Notes under the pieces: model-generated
The model's database searches: none
The model's input: the letters and a program-made list of their open reading frames with translations, nothing else
Told to the model about the DNA's origin: nothing
Program-made: the position numbers and the translations under genes
In this document: positions 36,414-44,977 of the stretch, piece after piece
Numbering within the stretch: position 1 is the first letter of the stretch
Layout: each line of letters begins with the position of its first letter
Assembly (NCBI GenBank): GCA_944382875.1
Contig: CALWNQ010000002.1
Span: forward strand, 1 to 64,000
Length of the DNA stretch: 64,000 nucleotides
DNA from: an uncultured Clostridia bacterium
GTDB lineage: Bacteria; Bacillota; Clostridia; Oscillospirales; Ruminococcaceae
Reading direction: 5' to 3'

Positions 36414-37589
36414 ATGAGGATTGCTTTATTTACCGAAACATATCTGCCGTATATCAGCGGTGTTGTCACCCATGTAAAACTATTAAAAGAAGGGCTGGAA
36501 AAACTCGGTCACACTGTATTGATTGTTGCAGCCGATCCGGATACACGGCATCACTATATTCGAGATGGAGTTCTGCACTGTCCGGCGAAAACCCTGAAAC
36601 GTATTTATGATTATGGCTTAGCTGCTCCCTATTCTCACCGCCGGTTAAAAATGATCCGGGATTTTAACCCCGATATCATTCATATTCACACCGAATTTGG
36701 CGTTGGACTTTCGGCAATCCATATTGCGAAAGCATTGCGTATTCCGCTGGTTTATACTTTGCACACCATGTATGATGAGTATATTTATTATATTGCTCCT
36801 CGTCAACTGGTTCCCATGATGACTAAAATCTCCCATAGATATTTCCGGCTGTTCGCAAAACGCGCCACTGAAATTACTGGGCCATCCAAAAAATGCACCG
36901 AATATATTCAGAATGACTGTAAACTGGACCGTAATGTGAATGTGATTCCAAATCCGGTAGAATTGGACAAGTTCCAGCCGGAAAATATCACAGAAGAACA
37001 AAAAATTGCTTTCCGTAAAAAATACGGTATCGCAGACGATGAAATGTTGATTTGCTTCTGTGGACGTATCGGTCGGGAAAAAAGTGTGGATGTTCTGCTT
37101 GATTACTGGGCGGAAACCGTAAAACCGGAAGACCGGATGCGCCTTGTTATCATTGGTGACGGTCCCTGTAAACAGGAACTGGAAGAACAGGCGGCTCGCC
37201 TTGGCATTTCCAACATGGTGACATTTACCGGATCCGTGCCAAACAACGAACTTCCGCCATATTACGCAAGCTGCGACCTGTATGTCACTGCTTCCCTTTC
37301 GGATACAAACTCCATCTCCATGCTGGAAGCAATGGCAACCGGCTTGCCTGTTGTTCACCGGTATGACAAGCTCAACGAAGGACAGGTTCGCACGGGTGTG
37401 AATGGCTATATTTTCTACGATGCCAAAGAGATGTATCAGGTATTTAAAGAATATCAGAAAAAACCGGCAGAAGAAAAACGAATTTTAGAACATTCCGTCC
37501 GGGAATCTGTAAAACAAGCCGGATCCGAAAACTTGGCAAACTATCTGCTGACCGTATATAACAAAGCATATCTGGATAAAAAAGCTTGA
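36414..37589 (+). CDS. GT4 family glycosyltransferase
   Basis: A 391-aa GT-B fold glycosyltransferase (family GT4) resembling diacylglycerol glucosyltransferases, with TETYLPYISGVVTHV at the N-terminus, HIHTEFGVG, the nucleotide-sugar block FCGRIGREKSVDVLL (215-229) and the C-terminal LEAMATGLPVV. The first acid of the usual E-x7-E motif is Asp297, paired with Glu305. It likely adds a hexose to a lipid or polysaccharide at the inner membrane face. An in-frame TAA three codons before ATG 36414 fixes the start. Confidence 0.85.
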   Translation: MRIALFTETYLPYISGVVTHVKLLKEGLEKLGHTVLIVAADPDTRHHYIRDGVLHCPAKTLKRIYDYGLAAPYSHRRLKMIRDFNPDIIHIHTEFGVGLSAIHIAKALRIPLVYTLHTMYDEYIYYIAPRQLVPMMTKISHRYFRLFAKRATEITGPSKKCTEYIQNDCKLDRNVNVIPNPVELDKFQPENITEEQKIAFRKKYGIADDEMLICFCGRIGREKSVDVLLDYWAETVKPEDRMRLVIIGDGPCKQELEEQAARLGISNMVTFTGSVPNNELPPYYASCDLYVTASLSDTNSISMLEAMATGLPVVHRYDKLNEGQVRTGVNGYIFYDAKEMYQVFKEYQKKPAEEKRILEHSVRESVKQAGSENLANYLLTVYNKAYLDKKA

Positions 37590-37614
37590 CAACCGGTTTC
37601 TTTTATGCTATAAT
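37586..37614 (+). promoter_or_regulatory. Perfect SigA promoter of second COG2509 gene
   Basis: TTGACA (37586-37591), a 17-bp spacer, TATAAT (37609-37614) with TGC before it: consensus -35, -10 and extended -10. The -35 box overlaps the GT4 stop codon. Confidence 0.9.
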
Positions 37615-37636
37615 TTCAACCGTTTGTGTGTAAATT

Positions 37637-37664
37637 AATACCCCCGGTTTCGGGGGTATTTTAC
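37637..37664 (+). terminator. Leader hairpin with short T-run
   Basis: A perfect 10-bp stem (AATACCCCCG/CGGGGGTATT) with loop GTTT, followed by TTA. It lies after the consensus promoter and before the AGGAGG of the flavoprotein gene. It could end GT4 transcripts, attenuate the downstream gene, or protect its 5' end. Confidence 0.65.
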
Positions 37665-37683
37665 TGTGAACAGGAGGATTTGT

Positions 37684-39060
37684 ATGGATTTAAGGAAACA
37701 CTATGATGTGGCAATTATCGGCGGCGGTATCGGTGGGATAATGGCAGCATACCGCCTGATGGAGAAACGTCCTGCCTTGCGTGTTTGTATCCTGGAAAAA
37801 GGAAATCCCATCGAAAAACGAATCTGCCCAATTGTTGCAAAAAAGGCGGACAAATGTATCAAATGCAAATCCTGTGCCATTATGGAAGGAATGGCCGGCG
37901 CAGGCGCTTTTTCAGACGGAAAATATGTGATTTCAACGGAATATGGTGGGTGGTTAACCGATTTTCTGCCGTCAGAAACTGTAATCCAGTATATTGAACA
38001 GGCCGATGCGATTCTGGTAAAAAACGGTGCTACTACCGAACGGTTTATGCCCAGTAACGAATTGAAACGGATTTGTCTTCAACATGACCTCCATATGAGT
38101 CAGGCACAGCTCAAACACTTGGGGACAGATGCAAATTTTGACACGATGCGCAAACTAATCGATTCTTTGAAAGACAAGGTCGATATTTCATCCAACACAG
38201 AAGTAGTGGATGTTGCAAAGGACACACATACTGTCACATATCTGCAAAATGGCAAGGAGGGCACTCTTACTGCCGATACTGTAATCTTTGCCGTCGGCCG
38301 TGCAGGCAGCCGCTTCTTTACCAAATGGTGTACTGAAAACCATATTCCGCTTCAGAATAATCAAGTGGATGTTGGCGTCCGTGTAGAGCTTCCTTCTATG
38401 ATCTGGGAAGAATTCTCCAAAAAGATCTATGAACCAAAAATCTGGTACCGATCCAAACAATACGGCGATGTCACCCGGATGTTCTGCTTCAATGAACGCG
38501 GCAGCGTTGTCACCGAAAATACCAGTGGTGTTCTGACCGTCAACGGACACTCCTACCGCGACGAAAGCCGGAAAACTCAGAACTCCAATTTTGCCCTTCT
38601 TTCTACCATTCGGTTCACCGAACCGTTCCGGGAGCCCATCGAATATGCACGCCATGTGGCAAGTCTTGCCAACCTTATTAGCGGCGGCAGCGTGCTTGTC
38701 CAGCGTCTGGGCGATCTGGAAAACGGACGCCGCACCGATGCCGCACGGCTTCGCCAGTCGACAACCCGTCCCACGCTGAACGCGGTCGCAGGTGACCTGA
38801 GCCTTTGTATGCCCAAGCGCCAGCTTGATAACATCATCGAAACACTGCACGCACTCGATCATATCGCACCCGGAACCGCCAACTATGACACCCTGCTTTA
38901 CGGAATCGAATGCAAATATTATTCCGCACGACCGAACTGCACCAATTTTGAAATCAACGGCTGCAAGGGAATTTACGCCATCGGCGACGGAGCGGGCTTC
39001 ACCCGTTCTCTCTCTCAGGCTGCCGCGAACGGCCTGTATGTGGCGGATTTGCTGGTATAA
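37684..39060 (+). CDS. COG2509-like FAD-dependent oxidoreductase
   Basis: A 458-aa flavoprotein with GGGIGG near residues 15-20 (FAD dinucleotide motif), the Cys-rich CIKCKSC shortly before GAGAFSDGKY, and a C-terminal GDGAGFTRSLSQAAANGL. It resembles the COG2509 enzyme at 22782 but is shorter at the N-terminus and has this extra cysteine cluster, which might bind metal or form a redox disulfide. ATG 37684 follows AGGAGG. A GTG six codons upstream includes the ribosome site and is rejected. Electron acceptor and substrate unknown. Confidence 0.82.
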   Translation: MDLRKHYDVAIIGGGIGGIMAAYRLMEKRPALRVCILEKGNPIEKRICPIVAKKADKCIKCKSCAIMEGMAGAGAFSDGKYVISTEYGGWLTDFLPSETVIQYIEQADAILVKNGATTERFMPSNELKRICLQHDLHMSQAQLKHLGTDANFDTMRKLIDSLKDKVDISSNTEVVDVAKDTHTVTYLQNGKEGTLTADTVIFAVGRAGSRFFTKWCTENHIPLQNNQVDVGVRVELPSMIWEEFSKKIYEPKIWYRSKQYGDVTRMFCFNERGSVVTENTSGVLTVNGHSYRDESRKTQNSNFALLSTIRFTEPFREPIEYARHVASLANLISGGSVLVQRLGDLENGRRTDAARLRQSTTRPTLNAVAGDLSLCMPKRQLDNIIETLHALDHIAPGTANYDTLLYGIECKYYSARPNCTNFEINGCKGIYAIGDGAGFTRSLSQAAANGLYVADLLV

Positions 39061-39063
39061 CAC

Positions 39064-39095
39064 AAAAGACTGTCGGAGCATCCGGCAGTCTTTTT
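39064..39095. terminator. Bidirectional terminator
   Basis: A 13-bp stem (one T-G pair) with a 3-nt loop, T5 on plus and TTTT on minus. It lies between the convergent COG2509-like and ATPase genes and reaches the ATPase stop codon. Confidence 0.88.
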
Positions 39096-39831
39096 ATTTC
39101 GCCCCGATTTCGTGGAGCATGCGGGGATAATAGTTCAGAAAATCCCTTGTGATGCGGTACTGTTCGGTATCTTCATATGCAGTTTCACGGATACCGTCCG
39201 ACGAAAAGGTATAGATTTTGCTTTTCGGATACGCCATCAAAATCGGCGAATGAGTGGCGATAATCAGCTGGGATCTTTTCTGCACCAAATCGTGCATCTT
39301 TTCTAGCATAGCAATCTGCCTGGTAGGAGAAAGGGCGGATTCCGGCTCATCGAATAAATAAAGGCCCTCTCCGCCAAGCCGGTTCTGCAAAAGAGCGAAA
39401 AAGCTTTCACCGTGGGAGCGGGTATGCAGATTACCGCCGTAACTTTCCCGAATCGGCGTTCCCAATCCTACAAAAGAAAGCCGCTCCACTTCGGTTGCAA
39501 CATTGTAAAAGCTCTCCGCCCGGAAGAAAAAACCGTCTTTGGGGCGGTGAACTCCCTTTTCCAAAGTCAGATAATCAGCAAGTGAGGAATGGGAATCATA
39601 GGTGGAAAACTGGAAATTCCGGGTACCGCCCTCCGGATTGAAGCCAAAGTTTACCGCAATTGCTTCCAGCAATGTAGATTTTCCCGTTCCGTTTTCCCCC
39701 ACAAAAAAGGTAACACACGGATGCAGCTCCAGAGAATTCAACCTCCGGATCGATGGAATACAGAACGGATATTCGGAAAAGGAGGGGACTCTTTCCCGTT
39801 TGAGCCGGATTTTATAAAGATACGGTTCCAT
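39094..39831 (-). CDS. AAA family ATPase (COG3910-like)
   Basis: A 245-aa ATPase of the ABC/SMC-like class with Walker A GENGTGKST (45-53), a serine-rich signature region (TRSHGESFFALL), Walker B GLYLFDEPESALSP and the His switch IIATHSPIL. It is a stand-alone predicted ATPase without a transporter partner. Its ATG shares one base with the dCMP deaminase TGA (TGATG), so the two are coupled. Role unknown; context suggests nucleotide or DNA handling. Confidence 0.82.
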   Translation of the reverse strand: MEPYLYKIRLKRERVPSFSEYPFCIPSIRRLNSLELHPCVTFFVGENGTGKSTLLEAIAVNFGFNPEGGTRNFQFSTYDSHSSLADYLTLEKGVHRPKDGFFFRAESFYNVATEVERLSFVGLGTPIRESYGGNLHTRSHGESFFALLQNRLGGEGLYLFDEPESALSPTRQIAMLEKMHDLVQKRSQLIIATHSPILMAYPKSKIYTFSSDGIRETAYEDTEQYRITRDFLNYYPRMLHEIGAK

Positions 39832-40310
39832 CAGAAATGCAGCTCCAACATTTTCCCGCTCGGTGTATAGGGACGGTAGGTGACTCCAGCCAAATCAAAC
39901 ATCCGTTTGGACGCAATGACTGCGTCGGTATCGGCATATTTGTCATACCAGTACACTACTTCCCGGATACCGCTCTGGATAATCGCCTTGGCGCACTCAT
40001 TGCAGGGGAACAGCGTGACATAAATCGTCGTTCCCTTGAGTGAACCGCCGTCGTTATTGAGGATCGCATTCAGTTCCGCGTGGCAGACATACAGGTATTT
40101 GGTGTCGAGCGGTTCTCCTTCCCGTTCCCAAGCCATCAAATCGTCGTCGCATCCTGTCGGCATGCCGTTATAACCAACCGATAGGATTTTGTGATCGTGA
40201 TTGGCGATACAGGCGCCCACCTGGGTAGACGGATCTTTGCTGCGCTGTGCCGAAAGCATCGCCACTCCCATAAAATATTCATCCCAGTTCAAGTAATCTT
40301 TCCGTTTCAA
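39831..40310 (-). CDS. dCMP deaminase family protein
   Basis: A 159-aa zinc deaminase with HAE (His77, Glu79) and PCNEC (Cys103, Cys106), the C-terminal PYTPSG and the N-terminal [15 protein letters not shown], typical of dCMP deaminase/ComEB. It converts dCMP to dUMP for thymidylate synthesis. The start is TTG 40310, with AAAGGAGA upstream, overlapping the AraC stop as TTGA. Confidence 0.88.
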   Translation of the reverse strand: MKRKDYLNWDEYFMGVAMLSAQRSKDPSTQVGACIANHDHKILSVGYNGMPTGCDDDLMAWEREGEPLDTKYLYVCHAELNAILNNDGGSLKGTTIYVTLFPCNECAKAIIQSGIREVVYWYDKYADTDAVIASKRMFDLAGVTYRPYTPSGKMLELHF

Positions 40311-41290
40311 GGCAGATTCTCCTTTCCATCCCGCTTTTCGCGGTATTCTTTGGGTGTTGTACCGAATTCCTCCCGGAACACCCGATAAAAAAAGCTGCTG
40401 TTGTCATAACCCACCGCAGAAATGATGTCCGTTATCGTCAAAGCGGTTTCTTTCATCAGCCGTGCTGCCTGATGCAGCCGCTTCTTTTGCAAGAGTTCCT
40501 GGAAGGTAGAACCGGTTTCCGTTTTGATAACTTTGCTTAGCGTATAAACCGGCAGCTTTAAATGCTCGGAAAGCTCGGTGAGTGTTGCGTGTGCGTAATT
40601 TGTTTGGATATAGGAAAGCGCTTCCATCACAATCCGATTACGACTGAGCGCTCCCGAATCGGGCGCCAATGTTTCAATGTGGTTGAGCAGATGCAGTAGT
40701 AAAAGCCCCATTGTAATCTGATTGGTGTGACGCTGATCCGGCTGCCTGTTCAAAAGCGACCAGATCATATTTTCCGCAAGGTTTAAGGCCGGAAGCAGCT
40801 TTTCCGCCCGAAAATGCAGATACTGCCCCTCCCCGCCATTCCGTCGAAGCGAACTGGTGAGAAACTGGTAAATCACGTTGCCGGTCCCCAACATTTCCTG
40901 TGCGGTATCGAAAAATTCCGGCAGAACAATAAAGTTTACAGCAAGATCCTGTTCGCCGGCCGGCAGAATTTCATGGGTGGCATATTGATTCAGAAAGAGG
41001 AAATCTCCCGCCTGCATCTCAACCCGGTTGGTCCGATTGATGATGTGAGTGAGATGTCCCTCGCACACCAGGATAATCTCCACATAATTGTGCCGGTGCT
41101 CTGGAAAACGCACAAAACGAGTATGCGGCCGCACATCAATCAGTTTTCCCTTTTGCAGCATTTTTTCGCTGTCAATGGTAAATTCCTTTGTTTCGGTGTA
41201 CAGGGTGCGATCCACCTGCTGTGCACCATCTAAGAGTTTCTCTTCTTCTGGTGTAATCCGGCGCAGCTGTTCCAGCAGCATCTGATTCAT
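40307..41290 (-). CDS. AraC family transcriptional regulator
   Basis: A 327-aa regulator with an N-terminal cupin-type sensor (about 50-180, [16 protein letters not shown]) and a C-terminal pair of helix-turn-helix motifs (about 225-320, ending [26 protein letters not shown]). It leads an operon with dCMP deaminase and an ATPase and faces the radical SAM repair genes. A 7-bp dyad lies in the shared intergenic region. Ligand unknown; the cupin suggests a small metabolite such as a sugar. Confidence 0.88.
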   Translation of the reverse strand: MNQMLLEQLRRITPEEEKLLDGAQQVDRTLYTETKEFTIDSEKMLQKGKLIDVRPHTRFVRFPEHRHNYVEIILVCEGHLTHIINRTNRVEMQAGDFLFLNQYATHEILPAGEQDLAVNFIVLPEFFDTAQEMLGTGNVIYQFLTSSLRRNGGEGQYLHFRAEKLLPALNLAENMIWSLLNRQPDQRHTNQITMGLLLLHLLNHIETLAPDSGALSRNRIVMEALSYIQTNYAHATLTELSEHLKLPVYTLSKVIKTETGSTFQELLQKKRLHQAARLMKETALTITDIISAVGYDNSSFFYRVFREEFGTTPKEYREKRDGKENLP

Positions 41291-41311
41291 GTGCTCCCCT
41301 CCCTTTCTTTT

Positions 41312-41337
41312 AAGAGTAGCAGATTTCCGGTACTCTT
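41312..41337. promoter_or_regulatory. Dyad in AraC/radical SAM intergenic region
   Basis: AAGAGTA and TACTCTT are perfect inverted 7-mers separated by 12 bp. They lie just upstream of the araC-type start and about 33 bp upstream of the radical SAM -35 box. A candidate operator; which protein would bind is not known. Confidence 0.4.
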
Positions 41338-41369
41338 GTCAAGGAAAGCCTTCTTTTTTTCAAAAACTC

Positions 41370-41398
41370 TTTACAGGAACACTTGTTCGTGATATAAT
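41370..41398 (+). promoter_or_regulatory. SigA promoter of radical SAM operon
   Basis: TTTACA (41370-41375), a 17-bp spacer, TATAAT (41393-41398), about 31 bp upstream of the start codon. Confidence 0.85.
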
Positions 41399-41429
41399 CG
41401 TTATAGAAAATATGTTCGGAGGCGGTTAC

Positions 41430-42740
41430 ATGGACTTGATGGAGAAACTTACGATCTTAAGCGACGCGGCAAAATATGACGCCGCCTGCACGTCGAGCGG
41501 CGTGGATCGAAAAGGCAAGGCTGGCGGGATCGGCAACTCATCCGCCTGCGGCATCTGCCACAGCTTTTCCGTGGATGGCCGCTGCATCAGTCTGCTCAAA
41601 GTTCTTCTGTCCAACGACTGTGTTTACAACTGCCACTACTGCGTCAATCGGGTGACCAATGATACACCGCGCGCTTCCTTTACTCCAAGGGAACTGGCTT
41701 CGCTGACCATTGAATTTTATCGCCGCAATTATATCGAAGGGCTGTTTTTGAGCTCCGGCATCTTAAAAAATCCGGATTATACTTGCGAACAAATGATCGA
41801 AACGCTTCGCATTTTGCGGGAAGAATACCGGTTTTACGGTTATATCCACGCAAAGGCGATTCCCGGTGCAGACTCCGCCCTGATTGCCCGGTTGGGAATG
41901 CTGGCCGACCGGATGAGCGTCAACATCGAACTGCCAAGTGAGGCGAGCCTTCGTCTTCTGGCTCCGGCCAAAAAGAAAGCGGCAATCCTCTCCCCCATGC
42001 GGCAAATTCGGGACGGCATTACCGAAAACCGTTCTGATTTGGTCCAATACCGTCATGCACCAAAGTTTGCGCCCGCGGGACAAAGTACCCAAATGATTGT
42101 TGGTGCCACACCGGAAACGGATTACCAGATTCTTCGCCTGTCGGAATCTCTCTACCAGAAGTATTCGCTGAAACGGGTGTTTTTTTCGGCGTATATGCCG
42201 GTAGCGGAAGATAATCTTCTGCCATCACTGGACACAAAACCGCCGCTGCTCCGGGAACACCGCCTCTACCAGGCCGACTGGCTGCTGCGATTTTACGGTT
42301 TTACCGCTAGCGAGATTTTGGACGAACAGCACCCGAATTTTAATCCGTTTTTAGATCCCAAGTGCAACTGGGCAATCCAGCACATGGATCAGTTCCCGGT
42401 AGAGGTCAACACAGCCAGTTATGAAATGCTGCTCCGGGTGCCGGGAATTGGCGTCCGCTCCGCAAAACGGATTGTTTCCGCCCGGAGAACCGGCAGCCTT
42501 GATTTGGACGCGCTCAAAAAGATCGGAGTTGTGCTCAAACGTGCCCAGTATTTTATCACTTGCCGCGGCAAGCTGCCTGATGCGGCACGACTGCGTTCCG
42601 ACAATATGATCCGGGCAGTACTTTCGGACAAGGCAGCGCAGATGATCGGCACAACACAGGGAGAACAGCTTTCCCTTTTTCACAATCCAAACCTTTTAAC
42701 GCGAGAGGATGTGATGAAATGTCTGACGGGAGAGCTTTAA
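41430..42740 (+). CDS. Putative DNA modification/repair radical SAM protein
   Basis: A 436-aa radical SAM enzyme matching the TIGR03916 type. The cluster motif is CVYNCHYC (Cys64, Cys68, Cys71). Further cysteines (C20, C40, C43, C52) lie in a conserved N-terminal stretch with GKAGGIGNSSACGICHSF. A helix-hairpin-helix VPGIGVRSAKRIVSARR near residues 346-362 suggests DNA contact. ATG 41430 has CGGAGG 7 nt upstream, so a long upstream frame is rejected. It overlaps a TIGR03915 gene, its known partner. The reaction is unproven; repair or modification is predicted from the HhH and partner links. Confidence 0.85.
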   Translation: MDLMEKLTILSDAAKYDAACTSSGVDRKGKAGGIGNSSACGICHSFSVDGRCISLLKVLLSNDCVYNCHYCVNRVTNDTPRASFTPRELASLTIEFYRRNYIEGLFLSSGILKNPDYTCEQMIETLRILREEYRFYGYIHAKAIPGADSALIARLGMLADRMSVNIELPSEASLRLLAPAKKKAAILSPMRQIRDGITENRSDLVQYRHAPKFAPAGQSTQMIVGATPETDYQILRLSESLYQKYSLKRVFFSAYMPVAEDNLLPSLDTKPPLLREHRLYQADWLLRFYGFTASEILDEQHPNFNPFLDPKCNWAIQHMDQFPVEVNTASYEMLLRVPGIGVRSAKRIVSARRTGSLDLDALKKIGVVLKRAQYFITCRGKLPDAARLRSDNMIRAVLSDKAAQMIGTTQGEQLSLFHNPNLLTREDVMKCLTGEL

Positions 42741-43594
42741 TTTCCTATCAATATGATGGAAGCTTTGACGGGATGCTCAGCTGTGTGTTTGAGAGCTTTG
42801 TCCGTCACGAAAATCCAACCGATATTTTCCCGGAAGACGCCCCGCAGTTTACCCTCTGCCCGATCCGCTTTGTTCCAACAAATGAAAGGCATGCCAAACG
42901 GGTTGCGGTTTCCATCCCGGTGAAAATTTCCCGACAGGCTGCCGATTGGGTAAAAAAGGGGTTTTTAAGCTGTGCGGAACATCGGGAGCTGCTGCTGCTT
43001 CGCTTTCTGCGGCTCGGATACCAAAAAGGAGCTGCTGTTACCCGAATGCTCCAACAGGAAACAGTTTCGGAGCTTTTTCATGCGGTACAGTTTATCGAAA
43101 ATGAAAGCCATCTGCTCAAAGGATTTCTCCGTTTCAGCGAACGCGGCGGAATCCTTACCGCAGTCATTGATCCGAAAAATATGGTCCTGCCGCTGATTGC
43201 TCCGCATTTTGCCGACCGGATGCCGAGAGAAACCTTTTTGATTTACGACCGCACCCACGAAATGGCGGTTTTTTATCAAAATCGGCAGATGCAGATTTTT
43301 CCGGCTGGGGAAATCCTGTTTGAACCGGAGAACGACACCGAACTTTTGTATCAGCAGCTTTGGAAGCAATTTTACCGAACGATTGCAATCGAAGGACGGT
43401 ATAATCCAAAATGCCGCCAAACACATTGCCCAAAGCGCTACTGGCAAAATATGACCGAACTATGCGGGGAAGTTTTGGGAAATTCTGCCCGAAATCCCTT
43501 GAAAAAAGCATCAGATTCTATTATAATGGAAGAAACAGCTCGGCAGAATTTGCCGGAAAGGACGGAAAATCATGATTTATACTTTAAAAGCTGA
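42719..43594 (+). CDS. TIGR03915/DUF4130 putative DNA metabolism protein
   Basis: A 291-aa protein with the DUF4130 pattern: YQYDGSFDGMLSCVFESF at the N-terminus, a helical middle (LLLLRFLRLGYQKG), then HFADRMPRETFLIYDRTHEMAVFY and a C-terminal CRQTHCPKRYWQNMTE. It occurs next to TIGR03916 radical SAM proteins and in other genomes is fused to uracil-DNA glycosylase, hence a predicted DNA repair role. The last 25 residues look less conserved. It overlaps the radical SAM gene by 22 nt and the epimerase gene by 23 nt. Confidence 0.83.
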   Translation: MSDGRALISYQYDGSFDGMLSCVFESFVRHENPTDIFPEDAPQFTLCPIRFVPTNERHAKRVAVSIPVKISRQAADWVKKGFLSCAEHRELLLLRFLRLGYQKGAAVTRMLQQETVSELFHAVQFIENESHLLKGFLRFSERGGILTAVIDPKNMVLPLIAPHFADRMPRETFLIYDRTHEMAVFYQNRQMQIFPAGEILFEPENDTELLYQQLWKQFYRTIAIEGRYNPKCRQTHCPKRYWQNMTELCGEVLGNSARNPLKKASDSIIMEETARQNLPERTENHDLYFKS

Positions 43595-44435
43595 TGAACT
43601 GGAAATTCAGGTGAGCAGCCTGGGCGCTGAACTGCAAAGCGTAAAGGGCAAGGACGGCTATGAATACCTCTGGCAGGGAGATCCCGCATACTGGACCGGA
43701 CGTTCCCCCATCCTGTTCCCCATTATTGGCGGTCTGCCGGATGAAACCTACACCTGGAAAGGTCAAGCTTTCCAGATGGCTTCCCACGGCTTTGCAAAAC
43801 GCACTGAATTCGAGCTCTCTAACAAAACGGAGAATACTCTGGAACTGAAAATTTCCGACACCGAGGAAACTCGTGCACAATACCCGTTTGCGTTTGACTT
43901 TTATGTCATCTACACCATCAAAGGTAACACTCTCAGCGAAGGTTTCCGCGTTGTCAACAAGAATGACGAGGTAATGCCTTTCTCTGTCGGCGGACACCCC
44001 GCATTCAACTGCCCGATGGAAGACGGAAAGGATTATTCCGACTACACCATCCGCTTTGAAAAACCGGAAACCGCTAAGCGCCGCATTAAAGCAAACAAGG
44101 TGCTGACCGGCGAAGCGCTGCCTTTCCTCGAAAACGAATCGGAGAAAAAGCTCGCTCATAGCTGGTTCTACAATGACGCAGTCATCCTGCATGGCTTAAA
44201 ATCCAACTGGGTGGAACTGACTGCCGGCGGCAGATGCGTCCACATGGACTTTACCGGATTCTCGGACTTCGGCATTTGGTCCTGTGCCAACGATGGCCCC
44301 TATGTCTGTCTGGAACCCTGGTTTGGCGTTGACTCCACCAAAGGTGATTCCGGAAAATTCGAGGAAAAAGAAGGTCTGATCTATCTGGATGCACATCAGA
44401 CCTTTGAAGCAACTTTCCATATGACCTTAAACTAA
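43572..44435 (+). CDS. Aldose 1-epimerase family protein
   Basis: A 287-aa LacX-like mutarotase-fold protein with YLWQGDPAYW, RSPILFPIIGG, SHGFAKRTEF (His72), GGHPAFNCP (His142) and a late EPWFG. It overlaps the end of the TIGR03915 gene by 23 nt but has its own ribosome site (AAAGGACGG). Whether it works with the repair genes or just shares their transcript is unclear. Paralogue of the gene at 5295. Confidence 0.86.
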   Translation: MIYTLKADELEIQVSSLGAELQSVKGKDGYEYLWQGDPAYWTGRSPILFPIIGGLPDETYTWKGQAFQMASHGFAKRTEFELSNKTENTLELKISDTEETRAQYPFAFDFYVIYTIKGNTLSEGFRVVNKNDEVMPFSVGGHPAFNCPMEDGKDYSDYTIRFEKPETAKRRIKANKVLTGEALPFLENESEKKLAHSWFYNDAVILHGLKSNWVELTAGGRCVHMDFTGFSDFGIWSCANDGPYVCLEPWFGVDSTKGDSGKFEEKEGLIYLDAHQTFEATFHMTLN

Positions 44436-44440
44436 AAGCA

Positions 44441-44475
44441 AACGCGCTGCGGATTTATCCGCGGCGCGTTTTTTG
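44441..44475. terminator. Terminator after epimerase gene
   Basis: A GC-rich stem (AACGCGCTGCGGA with TCCGCGGCGCGTT) and short AT loop followed by TTTT on plus. A weaker T-rich tail on minus could also serve the convergent membrane gene. Confidence 0.85.
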
Positions 44476-44949
44476 TCATGCACTTTGTGCCTGTTTGTTT
44501 TTTTGATAAAAATATCCGCCGGCAAAAGATAGAGCCACTAGCACAAGTCCGACACATTGAAGCGCTGTGTTGGAAACCTGCACCACATCATCCACAACCG
44601 GACTGAATGGCACTACAATCTGTACTGTGAGCGGGGTAAGTGAAGCAGTGAAATACTGCGCCGCTTTTTGCAACCATCCGATTTTGTCGGCAGTAAGATA
44701 TTCCTGCCATAAATACAAAAGCAGCGATAGAATGCCAAGACTGTTGCCACTCAGTATCGCGAGAACTGGATTGCGAAAAACCCGTGCATACCGTCTTCCA
44801 GCCCAGAACCATCCCAGAAACAGCAAAACCGGCGCTGCATAGTAACAAATCAGAAAGACATTCCCAGGGAGATTTCCCGCTCCCAAATAATAAAGCCAGC
44901 CAAGCAGCAGCGGATAAAACAGATAAAGCACACATTCCAAAATCTTCAT
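44476..44949 (-). CDS. Small four-helix membrane protein, unknown function
   Basis: A 157-aa protein with about four transmembrane helices and a short lysine-rich tail. I do not recognise the family. The start is ATG 44949 with AAGGAG upstream; a longer upstream frame lacks a ribosome site. It follows a VanS-like kinase gene in the same direction but has its own promoter (TTGCAA-17-TATACT). It might be part of the envelope response controlled by that system, or independent. Confidence 0.7.
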   Translation of the reverse strand: MKILECVLYLFYPLLLGWLYYLGAGNLPGNVFLICYYAAPVLLFLGWFWAGRRYARVFRNPVLAILSGNSLGILSLLLYLWQEYLTADKIGWLQKAAQYFTASLTPLTVQIVVPFSPVVDDVVQVSNTALQCVGLVLVALSFAGGYFYQKNKQAQSA

Positions 44950-44977
44950 AACAAGCTCCTTCCGGTTTTCTGCTTTT

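Noticed and set aside
38188..39081. 297-codon minus-strand frame opposite the second COG2509 gene
   Set aside because: It overlaps completely a flavoprotein with a promoter, ribosome site and FAD motifs. No independent support.
41289..41429. 47-residue N-terminal extension of the radical SAM protein
   Set aside because: The stretch contains the promoter, and a CGGAGG ribosome site precedes ATG 41430. The extension does not resemble the family.
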